Below are positions 50,015 to 57,757 of a stretch of 64,000 nucleotides of DNA, piece by piece. The notes beneath the pieces are model-generated. The model was not told where the DNA came from. It was given only the letters and a program-made list of their open reading frames with translations, and ran no database searches. The stretch spans positions 1 through 64,000 of the forward strand of contig JAEEGQ010000059.1 of the NCBI GenBank assembly GCA_016280395.1. Direction: 5' to 3'. This stretch comes from Lachnospiraceae bacterium. GTDB taxonomy: Bacteria; Bacillota; Clostridia; Lachnospirales; Lachnospiraceae. A program made the translations under genes and the position numbers. Position 1 is the stretch's first letter, and each line of letters begins with the position of its first letter.

Positions 50015-50932
50015 ATGGATAGAAAAAAACAACGTACCCGAATTGTCTGGTCGTTTATTGTCATGATCTGCATGCTTTTTTGCGGATGTAATAATACTGA
50101 TTGGGCTTTTAGAAACCGAGGCGGAACTGTCCAAGGGAAAAGAACACAGCCCGGAGTTGATATAGGACTGTGCGGTGTGGATGTTAAGGCTTCTTGTGTA
50201 ATTGCAGTTATTGACAGTGGTTTTACCCGTGAAACTGATGAAAAAAACTATACTGAAGTGGAAATAAATGCTTTGCAAGCAGATACACATGCAGCGGAAA
50301 TAGTTTATATCATCGAAACGTTGATCGCCGGTAGTATTTCAGATGCAGAAACTATAAAAGTTATCCAAATCTGTATTGACCCATCCGAAATGAATCCAGA
50401 CAATATAAACGAGGCTATCAAATATGCCGAAGAAAGAGGAGCAAGGATTGTTAACTGCAGCTGGTCGGTTAACTGGCAAAGCGATGATGTTGAGGAAATA
50501 ATAAGAAACAGTTCGATGTTGTTTGTTTGCGCAGCCGGAAATCAGCAAAAGGAAATGTGCGAGTATCCGGCTGTATTAAGCACAAAACTGGATAACGTGA
50601 TTTCCGTGGGGGGGCTTAACTGTGAGGGTGCTCTTGCAGGGAGTTCAAATTATGGTTCGGGTGTAGATATTGTAGCTCCGGCAGAAAGCATTTTGATAAA
50701 GACAGATTCGAATGAATCCTACTTTGTGAATGGAACATCATATGCCGCAGCATTTGTTACCGGTGTGGCAGGCGTATGTCTGGCAGCATGTCCCGATTGT
50801 TCGGCAGCAGAATTGAAAAATGCCCTGATTACTTCTGCTGAGCACAGTACACTGTTAAACGGATATATTAAATGCGCCGGATATGTCAGCATGAAAAATA
50901 CTATTGATTACTTGATGAAAACGGGATTTTAA
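50015..50932 (+). CDS. Subtilisin-like (S8) serine protease lipoprotein (module A, operon 2)
   Basis: This 305-residue protein has a lipoprotein signal (VWSFIVMICMLFCGCNN, lipobox FCGC) and a compact subtilase domain. The catalytic Asp is in VIAVIDSGF, His in DTHAAEIV, the oxyanion Asn in CAAGNQQ and Ser in NGTSYAAAFVTGVAG. It lacks a long pro-domain. Subtilases beside exporters often remove leaders from lantibiotics or pheromones, as LanP does. Here it could mature the secreted proteins or the candidate signal peptide. It starts 6 bp after the permease stop and closes the operon. Confidence 0.9.
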   Translation: MDRKKQRTRIVWSFIVMICMLFCGCNNTDWAFRNRGGTVQGKRTQPGVDIGLCGVDVKASCVIAVIDSGFTRETDEKNYTEVEINALQADTHAAEIVYIIETLIAGSISDAETIKVIQICIDPSEMNPDNINEAIKYAEERGARIVNCSWSVNWQSDDVEEIIRNSSMLFVCAAGNQQKEMCEYPAVLSTKLDNVISVGGLNCEGALAGSSNYGSGVDIVAPAESILIKTDSNESYFVNGTSYAAAFVTGVAGVCLAACPDCSAAELKNALITSAEHSTLLNGYIKCAGYVSMKNTIDYLMKTGF

Positions 50933-51006
50933 AAAGCCCTGTTATTTATTTACAACTCAAAGCAGCATGTACGCATTCCGCCTTACCGGCTTCTTAAAAC
51001 CCTTTT

Positions 51007-52302
51007 CTATCCCAACAGTATGCTTTCATCCCTGAGGAAGTTCTCTATGCCCACATACTGGATTCCGTTGTCATCTCTCCATGGCTTTAAGAAATCTTTG
51101 ACCACGACCATCTTTTTAAATGAATCCGGTATTTTAAGAAGTGACGCGATTTCCTGCTTTTTCTTTTCGGGATCCGCAATACTTAAGGCCGATTGAATGT
51201 AGTACCTGTCATTTCCCCTGTTGATCACGAAGTCCACTTCAAGCTGTTTACGTACTTTTTTACCGTTCTCCATAGTTGTTATCTCTACAACACCGACATC
51301 TACATCGAACCCGCGGCGTATCAGATCGTTATACAGTACATTTTCCATCAAATGTGTTTCCTCGATCTGCCTGAAGCCAAGCCTTGCATTTCGCAGCCCC
51401 AAGTCGGTGTAATAGTATTTTGAAGGTGTTTTAATATACTTTTTGCCTTTCACATCATATCTCACAGCCTTCTGGACCAGATATGAATCTTCAAAGTACC
51501 CCAGATATTTGTCTATAGTATCGGGTGCAAGCGGTATATTCCTTTCACTCTTAAATGTATTTGAAAGCTTGCTCGGATTAGTCAATGAGCCTATCCCAGA
51601 CGCAAGCACATCAAGCAGTATGCCAAGCACTTCATCATCATTCTTGATCTTGTTTCTTTCAATGATATCCCTTATATAGGTTCTCTCAAACAGATCACGA
51701 AGATATCTGCTTTTTCGTTCGTGCGTATCCATGCCGATGATCATCGGCATGCCGCCATAAGTATAATATTCCTGCCAGGCTTCGCGCTTATCGCCTTCGT
51801 AAGCATCATAAAACTCAGCAAAAGAAAGCGGGAATACCCTGACCTCGTCTCCGCGGTCTCTGAACTGGGTAAGAATATCCGACGAAAGCATCTTTGAATT
51901 ACTTCCGGTTACATAGATGTCGGCATTCTTTATCTTCATCAAGCCTAAAACCACATCAACAAACGTGATCTTTGCCTCTCTGTCATCTACATAAGGATTC
52001 TGCATCCCGGCAACAAGCTGTATTTCATCGATAAAGACATAGAATCTTTTTTCCGCATCTGTGATCCTGCTCCTGATGTATTTATCCAGTTCGAGAGGGT
52101 TGCGGTATTTTATATTATTCAGATCATCCAATTGAATTCCTATGATCTGCTCCGGAGTTACCCCGGCACTTAACAGGTGCTCCCGATAAAGCTCGAAAAG
52201 AAGCACGGATTTGCCGCTTCGTCTAAGACCTGTAATTATCTTGACTCTTCCGTTATCCTTTAATCTTATCAATTCATTGACATATTGCGTTCTCGGCAGC
52301 AT
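51007..52302 (-). CDS. AAA-family ATPase with DUF4143 domain
   Basis: This 431-residue protein has an AAA_14-type ATPase (Walker A ITGLRRSGKSVLL, Walker B FYVFIDEIQL, sensor VTGSNSKML) and a C-terminal DUF4143 nuclease-like fold (YYTDLGLRNARLGF, ENVLYNDLIRRG). The second half carries an E-x-D-x-x-like motif (LEVDFVINRG). The family is widespread in anaerobes, usually as stand-alone genes, and its role is not settled. The ATG at 52302 has GGAGG 7 nt upstream. A 13-bp inverted repeat element lies just upstream. Confidence 0.9.
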   Translation of the reverse strand: MLPRTQYVNELIRLKDNGRVKIITGLRRSGKSVLLFELYREHLLSAGVTPEQIIGIQLDDLNNIKYRNPLELDKYIRSRITDAEKRFYVFIDEIQLVAGMQNPYVDDREAKITFVDVVLGLMKIKNADIYVTGSNSKMLSSDILTQFRDRGDEVRVFPLSFAEFYDAYEGDKREAWQEYYTYGGMPMIIGMDTHERKSRYLRDLFERTYIRDIIERNKIKNDDEVLGILLDVLASGIGSLTNPSKLSNTFKSERNIPLAPDTIDKYLGYFEDSYLVQKAVRYDVKGKKYIKTPSKYYYTDLGLRNARLGFRQIEETHLMENVLYNDLIRRGFDVDVGVVEITTMENGKKVRKQLEVDFVINRGNDRYYIQSALSIADPEKKKQEIASLLKIPDSFKKMVVVKDFLKPWRDDNGIQYVGIENFLRDESILLG

Positions 52303-52324
52303 AAACATACCTCCGTGATTTTTT

Positions 52325-52422
52325 TGCAGAATGGAACATATTTTTCATCTAACCAATTCATATTATACCGTGATTTTCTTCTTAGTCAAGTTGCGTAGAT
52401 GATTTTTTTGTTCCATTCTGCA
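52325..52422. repeat. 98-bp element bounded by inverted repeats
   Basis: The ends are 26-bp imperfect inverted repeats; the outer 13 bp (TGCAGAATGGAAC and its complement) are perfect and AGATGA at the inner edge also matches. The 46 bp between them are A/T-rich. The element ends 22 bp upstream of the DUF4143 ATPase start codon and could be a small non-autonomous transposable element or an operator for that gene. Confidence 0.6.
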
Positions 52423-52543
52423 TTTTTTTCACGCAGATTTTTTTTACCTTTCCAAAATTATTTCTGGTAAAATCGTTTACAGGTGAAATATCCGACTCCG
52501 ATTCCGTAGTATATTGATGAGAAGCATAAAAGGCAGGTACCGT

Positions 52544-53101
52544 ATGGACGACAGCAGGATAATTGAATTGTTCTTTGAGCGCTCGGAACAGGCAATAGCC
52601 GAGCTGTCAAAAAAATACGGAATGACTGCCTTGCGTGTTGCGGGAAACATCCTCGGCAGCCGCGAAGATGCGGAAGAATGCGTTAACGACGCATATCTTG
52701 CCGTCTGGAACACGGTCCCGCCTCAAAGCCCCGATCCGCTCCGTGCCTATGTCCTGAAGGTCGTAAGAAACCTTGCGATCAAAAAGTATGAGGCAAAAAC
52801 AGCCCTGAAAAGAAACAGCTTTTATGACGTGGCATTGGATGAGATAGCCGAATGCTTTCCTGCCCCGGGAGCTGTCGAAGAAAGGCTCGAGGCAAAAGAA
52901 GTTGCAGGAATGATCAACAGTTTTCTCGGCACGCTTAATTCCCGTGACAGGGTTATATTTGTAAGGCGCTACTGGCATTCGGACAGTCCCCGGACGATCG
53001 CGGAAATGCTCGGAAAACGCGAAAATTATATTTCCGTAAGGCTGAGCCGCATACGCAGAGAGTTACGGAAGTATCTCGCAAAGGAAGGAGTATCACTGTG
53101 A
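52544..53101 (+). CDS. ECF-type RNA polymerase sigma factor
   Basis: This 185-residue protein has sigma region 2 (AGNILGSREDAEECVNDAYLAVW) and region 4 (RRYWHSDSPRTIAEMLGKRENYISVRLSRIRRELRKYL), with the short linker typical of ECF sigma factors. It would direct RNA polymerase to a stress or envelope regulon. The ATG at 52544 has AGG 6 nt upstream; the frame is open to 52514. Its stop codon overlaps the GTG start of the next gene, the usual arrangement for a sigma/anti-sigma pair. Confidence 0.92.
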   Translation: MDDSRIIELFFERSEQAIAELSKKYGMTALRVAGNILGSREDAEECVNDAYLAVWNTVPPQSPDPLRAYVLKVVRNLAIKKYEAKTALKRNSFYDVALDEIAECFPAPGAVEERLEAKEVAGMINSFLGTLNSRDRVIFVRRYWHSDSPRTIAEMLGKRENYISVRLSRIRRELRKYLAKEGVSL

Positions 53102-54645
53102 AAAAAGAAGAGATATCAGAGATTTTGAACAATATTGATACAGAATACATAGAAGAAGCTGAGGATTACACTAAAAACCGGGAATATGGCAAAGAAAAAA
53201 TATCCGCCGGAGCAACGCATCATCCTGCGGCTGCAAAACCCCGGTTCCGCTTCAGGTGGGCATTTGCCGCTGCAGCGCTTGTCCTTTTTATCGCGGCAGG
53301 TTCTGTTTTCTTTGCGGTAAGAGCAGAAGCGAAAGAATATAACGAAGCCATGGACTTCTTCAAGTCCAACGGACTTTCGACGGAAGGCCTGAACCGTGCA
53401 GAGATCAAGGCCATTTACCGTGATATCACAACAAAGAGCTTTACTTACGGCAAAACAGCCGAAGTCATCACAAACTCTATCCCGGGCTACGCCGTAGACA
53501 CGGACAGCCTGTCGCCCGAAGACCTGGCCCTGATATGGGAGAAGAATTCCGGGCATGAATCGTCAGATATTTACGGATGCAGTTATAAGATTGATTACAG
53601 GTATCAAACCCCCGAAATACAAGCGGACATCACGGAAAGTATCGTTTCCTGTGTCAAAAGCGGTAAAGTGCTCTGGGAAACCGTCTTCCCCAACCTCAGC
53701 ATCCAGCAGTGCATAACCGTTGAAAACGGAACTATTGCCTTTGGCTCAACCAATTATGATTACAGCGCCGACATATTTCCCACGGTATACATCGCACAGC
53801 TTGATAACAAAGGCGCGGTAAAATGGGAATATAAAGCCGATCACGGTTTCCGTTTCGAAGACGGTGTCGGTGTCTTTCCAAAAGAGGACGGAACAACCGC
53901 CGTTTTCACATCAGGCTTTTCCAGGCAGGAAAACGCGAAGCATTTATGTTTCCTGAAGCTTGACCGTGACGGCAAAGAATATGATTTTACAGACATCCTG
54001 CATGGTGAGTACGGGTTTAATAACGCAGCACAATTGGGAGACGATTATCTTGTCCAGATCGGTGAATGGTGGAATACCGATACCGACGCAAACGCAAGGT
54101 TGCTCAAGATCGACAGCAACGGTAATCTGCTGGGTGAATACAGCTATACGGCTGATAACTGCAGGTATTACATAACGGATATGATAGAATTCGGTGAAAG
54201 GCTCTATATATCAGCTTACGCGGTACCGCTTAAAGATGGGGCTTCCGGAGAGACTTATCTGAATTTCGACGATCTTCACAGATACCTTGAAGAAACTTAT
54301 GATCTCGCACCCGGTTCCCCTGCAACTCATGAAGTAGAGATCACGGAATTCATAAAAAAACACTCCACAGCAGTTCTCCTTTTGTGTGACCCCGGCAGTG
54401 CCTCGCCGCAGCTTTTCTATTCCGTAAAAGGAGCTGCCGTCGGCAACGGTTCTCTTTCCGTAAATGAGTCAAACGAACTTGAATGGTCCATAAAATCCAT
54501 CGAGTATATTACGCACCACCCGTTATTAAGTACCACCCTGGGAATCCGGTCCGACAACTGCAAATCAGTAAAGTATTGTTTCAATGACAGCGGGGATCTT
54601 TTGCGCATAATAGATACAGGCGAAAGCGTACATCTTTACAGATGA
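53098..54645 (+). CDS. Membrane protein, presumed anti-sigma partner with extracytoplasmic repeats
   Basis: This 515-residue protein has a cytoplasmic N-terminus of about 55 residues, one transmembrane helix (WAFAAAALVLFIAAGSVFFAV) and an external domain of about 430 residues. Repeated blocks (GKVLWETVFP, GAVKWEYKADHG, ARLLKIDSNGNLLGEY) suggest a beta-propeller. It starts with GTG inside the sigma factor stop codon (GTGA), with AAGGAG in front. This coupling is the basis for calling it an anti-sigma factor; the N-terminus has no zinc-type anti-sigma motif that I can see. Confidence 0.8.
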   Translation: MKKEEISEILNNIDTEYIEEAEDYTKNREYGKEKISAGATHHPAAAKPRFRFRWAFAAAALVLFIAAGSVFFAVRAEAKEYNEAMDFFKSNGLSTEGLNRAEIKAIYRDITTKSFTYGKTAEVITNSIPGYAVDTDSLSPEDLALIWEKNSGHESSDIYGCSYKIDYRYQTPEIQADITESIVSCVKSGKVLWETVFPNLSIQQCITVENGTIAFGSTNYDYSADIFPTVYIAQLDNKGAVKWEYKADHGFRFEDGVGVFPKEDGTTAVFTSGFSRQENAKHLCFLKLDRDGKEYDFTDILHGEYGFNNAAQLGDDYLVQIGEWWNTDTDANARLLKIDSNGNLLGEYSYTADNCRYYITDMIEFGERLYISAYAVPLKDGASGETYLNFDDLHRYLEETYDLAPGSPATHEVEITEFIKKHSTAVLLLCDPGSASPQLFYSVKGAAVGNGSLSVNESNELEWSIKSIEYITHHPLLSTTLGIRSDNCKSVKYCFNDSGDLLRIIDTGESVHLYR

Positions 54646-54691
54646 TGTGAAAAACCCGACACAGATTGATATTCCGCCTCTTGCTCCATGA

Positions 54692-55351
54692 TCAGTTTTC
54701 CGGCCAGATAAACCTGCAGTTTCCGGCTTCTCCGCCGTCTATCAGCAGATTCTGTCCCGTCATGAACTTGTTTTTTACAGCCACAAAATACACCCATTCA
54801 GCTATTTCCGGAGCCTCTGCCCAGCGTTTGAGCGGAGTAAGCTCCATGATAGCGTTCCAAAGCTTTTCATCATCAATAACACAGCGGTTAAGTTCCGTAA
54901 GGACCCCGCCGGGGTCTATGCTGTTGCAGGTGGCACGGGGCGCCAGGCGCAGAGCCACATTTTTTGTATAGCTCATCACAGCGCCCTTTGAGGCGGCATA
55001 CTCCGGGAATTCCGAGCCGGTATGCCCGCTTGCGGACCCGATGTTCACAACTGCCTTTATGTTTTTGTTGTTTATCGCATAGCGCTCTGTGACATTTATC
55101 ATTCCTTTGATATTTACATCCAGATCCCTTCCGCTGTCCTGGACACCTGCATTGTTTACAAGTATCTCCGGCCAAACATCTCCCGGGAAAGTCTCAGGAT
55201 CCGTTACATCCGCCGTGTAATGGGTATAATTCTCATGGGACAGCTCTGCCCGGGCAATGTCAAACCCCGCAACATGATGTCCTTCTTCAAGGAACTTCAC
55301 AGCTATAGCCCTCCCGATGCCCTTTGATGAACCTGTGACCAGTACCAGCAT
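54692..55351 (-). CDS. Short-chain dehydrogenase/reductase
   Basis: This 219-residue Rossmann-fold oxidoreductase has the cofactor motif TGSSKGIGRAI, NNAG at residue 75, Ser in NIGSASGH and the catalytic pair in YAASKGAVMSY. It has LRLAPRATCNSIDPGGVLTE after the active site. The substrate cannot be told. The ATG at 55351 has GGAGG 5 nt upstream; the frame is open to 55387. It is transcribed away from module B. Confidence 0.92.
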   Translation of the reverse strand: MLVLVTGSSKGIGRAIAVKFLEEGHHVAGFDIARAELSHENYTHYTADVTDPETFPGDVWPEILVNNAGVQDSGRDLDVNIKGMINVTERYAINNKNIKAVVNIGSASGHTGSEFPEYAASKGAVMSYTKNVALRLAPRATCNSIDPGGVLTELNRCVIDDEKLWNAIMELTPLKRWAEAPEIAEWVYFVAVKNKFMTGQNLLIDGGEAGNCRFIWPEN

Positions 55352-55461
55352 ATCTTCCTCCAATACTTCTTTATTCTGTGATATCACGGTACAACCCGAT
55401 AAACTAATTGCCTTGCAATAATATACTCATCTCCGGAATTTGTCAACCTTATCAGGAGCGG

Positions 55462-55518
55462 CCTGGCATAGACCTGGCATAGATCGTAATTGACTATTGT
55501 ATAATATGTTGTTAAAAT
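55462..55518 (+). promoter_or_regulatory. Promoter of the module B regulator gene with two tandem 11-bp repeats
   Basis: TTGACT (55490-55495) and TAAAAT (55513-55518) are 17 nt apart, with TG before the -10 box, in the same sequence context as the module A regulator promoter. Directly upstream two perfect copies of CCTGGCATAGA (55462-55472 and 55473-55483) end 6 bp before the -35 box. The position suits a regulator binding site; module A lacks this pair. Confidence 0.75.
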
Positions 55519-55597
55519 GTTTACCAATGGTGCATCATAAGAAACACACATTTTCCCGTACATCAGCTCCGGATAAGATAACTGTCAAGAGGTATGT

Positions 55598-57403
55598 ATG
55601 CTAACTATTGGCCAACAGGTAGAGCAATTGATCAATGAAAAAGCTAAAGACCGGGATTTCTCGGAACGTAAGTTAACACTTGGGATCTGTTCAAAGACGT
55701 CTCTCTTTAAACTCCTTAACGGAAGTACTGTATCCGACCCGCGGTTTCTGAAAATACTTATCCAGCGTTTGGGCAAATCACCTAACAAGCTTGAATTTAT
55801 AGTGCCCAAAGAATACATCGACCTTGTGTATCTACAGCAGTTGTTTGATGACAGTATAGACAGACGCGACGAGGCAAAAGCTCTCGAACTTAAAAGACAG
55901 ATAGATGAATTCTCGGCATTTGATGATTACAAAAACATAAAGCACATGTACAGCTTTCGAAACGAGGCTGCATATGAGTATTACATAAAACAGGATCCGG
56001 CAAGGGCACTCACTTGTATCAGGCAAGCGATCGAAATAACCGCTCCCGGGATTAATGGTTCAAATCTGCAGGACTACATGCTTTCTACCATAGAACTTGA
56101 AAACATACTGTTTTTATGCCTGATGGCGACAGAAACCGGCGCAAAAACCGGAGACAGCATCAGACAGCAGATAGATACTGTGCTTTCATATATCGAACAG
56201 CATATTTCTGATCAGGAAGAGCAGGCATATATTGTTCCAAAAGTCAAATGGCTTAGCGGCATACTTCTCTTGAAAGCCGGAGAAAAGCAAAAAGCTGTTA
56301 TGGAGTGTAGCACCGGTCTTGAGCTTTTAAGGAAACACGGATTGCTTCAAATGTCACTCCCTTTACTTAAGGTAATCACAGAACATGGCCAGGGGTGCGA
56401 TCTGCCTGATCCGATTGAAGATTACCATGAATACAAGGATTTGATAGAAAAGCTCAGCGAGAAATATATGGACCCGAAGGCAAACTTTGATTCATTGTTC
56501 TTAAATACCGAAAGAGCGGTATATCACTACGAAGCTGAGGTGTACAGGGGCCAGCGTCTGCTAAAGCAGCTAACACAGGATAATATTGCAGATTTCACGG
56601 ATTCCAGCTCGGATATAGTATCCCGCTACGAAACCGGGAAAAGATCTCCGAGACAAAAAAATTATTCAAAACTAGCCAATGCTTTGGAAATAGATTATTC
56701 CAAGCAGGGAACTTTCCTGATAAGTAAAAGCTTTCAGCTGTTGGAAGAGGAAAGAGCCATAACCTCACTTCTGATCTATGAGAAATACAATCTTGCAGAA
56801 GAAAAGCTCGAAGCTTTGAGCAGCAGGATTGACAGCAGTATCTGCAGTAATCACATTCTTTTGACTGTTTACAAAAATCATATCGGTTTGCTGAATGGCA
56901 CGCTGACTCCGGAAACAGTCCTAAAAGAGGACCTGAGTTTATTGGATGAAATATACCCAATACACAGATCAGAAGTAGAAAGGCCACCATTCCTTGCTGA
57001 AAACGGTCTGGTGACCCAGGTTTACTCATGCTACGGAAAGCTTGGTATGAAAGATGAGGCAAGTAATCTTTGTGACAGAGTAGCAAAAACATTTGAACAT
57101 TCTTATGTTCCAAAGACTTTACAACAGAGGACCGCAAATGTTCATATATCAAACAGGACCAGGTATCATAAAGACTATGCTTTTGTCAAAACTGCAATTA
57201 CACAACGGTTGGAATGTAGGAATCTTAATGGTTTAGATATGATACTTTCCAGTCATGCAGTTCATATATACCAAACTGATAACGCATTAAGCGCGGAATA
57301 TGCAACCATGTCCTTAACAGCAGCAAAACTGCGCAAAGGCCCCAACATAATAAGAGGAAAAAAGTTTTTAGAAAAAAGATATTTGTCTAATCCTCAAAGC
57401 TAA
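55598..57403 (+). CDS. Large dual-HTH, TPR-type (RRNPP-like) regulator of module B
   Basis: This 601-residue paralogue of the module A regulator has the same two HTH units (CSKTSLFKLLNGSTVS near residue 31 and LTQDNIADFTDSSSDIVSRY near 325) and TPR-like helices. Identity is highest in the first 120 residues and across the inner HTH. It falls towards the C-terminal half, where a signal peptide would be expected to bind, as if the DNA target were kept and the ligand specificity had shifted. The gene's end overlaps the convergent peptide gene by 17 bp. GAGG lies 5 nt before the ATG. Confidence 0.82.
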   Translation: MLTIGQQVEQLINEKAKDRDFSERKLTLGICSKTSLFKLLNGSTVSDPRFLKILIQRLGKSPNKLEFIVPKEYIDLVYLQQLFDDSIDRRDEAKALELKRQIDEFSAFDDYKNIKHMYSFRNEAAYEYYIKQDPARALTCIRQAIEITAPGINGSNLQDYMLSTIELENILFLCLMATETGAKTGDSIRQQIDTVLSYIEQHISDQEEQAYIVPKVKWLSGILLLKAGEKQKAVMECSTGLELLRKHGLLQMSLPLLKVITEHGQGCDLPDPIEDYHEYKDLIEKLSEKYMDPKANFDSLFLNTERAVYHYEAEVYRGQRLLKQLTQDNIADFTDSSSDIVSRYETGKRSPRQKNYSKLANALEIDYSKQGTFLISKSFQLLEEERAITSLLIYEKYNLAEEKLEALSSRIDSSICSNHILLTVYKNHIGLLNGTLTPETVLKEDLSLLDEIYPIHRSEVERPPFLAENGLVTQVYSCYGKLGMKDEASNLCDRVAKTFEHSYVPKTLQQRTANVHISNRTRYHKDYAFVKTAITQRLECRNLNGLDMILSSHAVHIYQTDNALSAEYATMSLTAAKLRKGPNIIRGKKFLEKRYLSNPQS

Positions 57404-57563
57404 TTTCCGGAAAGGGTAGTTCTTCTTTCGGAGCGGAAAAGCAGTAAACCGATAGTACATCAGAATCAACGTTCGATTGCTGTTTGGCTATAGGCGCGAT
57501 AGTAATTATTGTAGAAAGCGCGATAAGAATAGATGTAGTAAGTGGTATAATACTACTCTTCAT
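57387..57563 (-). CDS. Short exported peptide precursor, candidate pheromone (module B)
   Basis: This 58-residue peptide starts MKSSIIPLTTSILIALSTII, an export-type segment, and ends LPFPEISFED. AAAGGAG lies 7-8 nt before the ATG at 57563. It is tail-to-tail with, and overlaps by 17 bp, the module B regulator gene, as in module A. The C-terminal tails of both peptides share a Pro-x-Pro stretch followed by Asp/Glu-Ile-Ser-Leu/Phe and acidic residues. This conserved pattern in a conserved position supports a real gene and a signalling role. Confidence 0.7.
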   Translation of the reverse strand: MKSSIIPLTTSILIALSTIITIAPIAKQQSNVDSDVLSVYCFSAPKEELPFPEISFED

Positions 57564-57619
57564 TTCAAGTCTCCTTTGTGAAATATTTAGCAACTAGCAT
57601 CAAAAAATATTTCGAGACA

Positions 57620-57682
57620 AAAAATAATGGCGTTTTGGTGACCAATATTTTTTCAAGTGGTCACCAAAACGCCATTATTTTT
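57620..57682. promoter_or_regulatory. Perfect 25-bp inverted repeat, operator/bidirectional terminator (module B)
   Basis: The arms 57620-57644 and 57658-57682 are perfect complements with a 13-nt loop, and are identical to the arms of module A. It lies between the divergent peptide and effector genes. On the peptide side TTTGAT starts 15 nt beyond the arm, matching the TATGAT position in module A. Confidence 0.85.
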
Positions 57683-57717
57683 TTTTAATCGTGTGCAATA
57701 ATATAACTTGACAGTAT
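57683..57717 (+). promoter_or_regulatory. Effector promoter of module B
   Basis: TGC-AATAAT (57694-57702) begins its -10 hexamer 14 nt after the arm, as in module A. The conserved early transcript ACTTGACAGTATCAA follows. There is no recognisable -35 hexamer other than the T tract of the arm. Confidence 0.7.
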
Positions 57718-57757
57718 CAAGCAACTACTGCAAAATAAATTTTGGAGGTCAAAGTAA

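Noticed and set aside
50933-51006. Extra gene or terminator between the subtilase and the DUF4143 gene
   Set aside because: No frame with a start and ribosome site and no convincing stem-loop were found.
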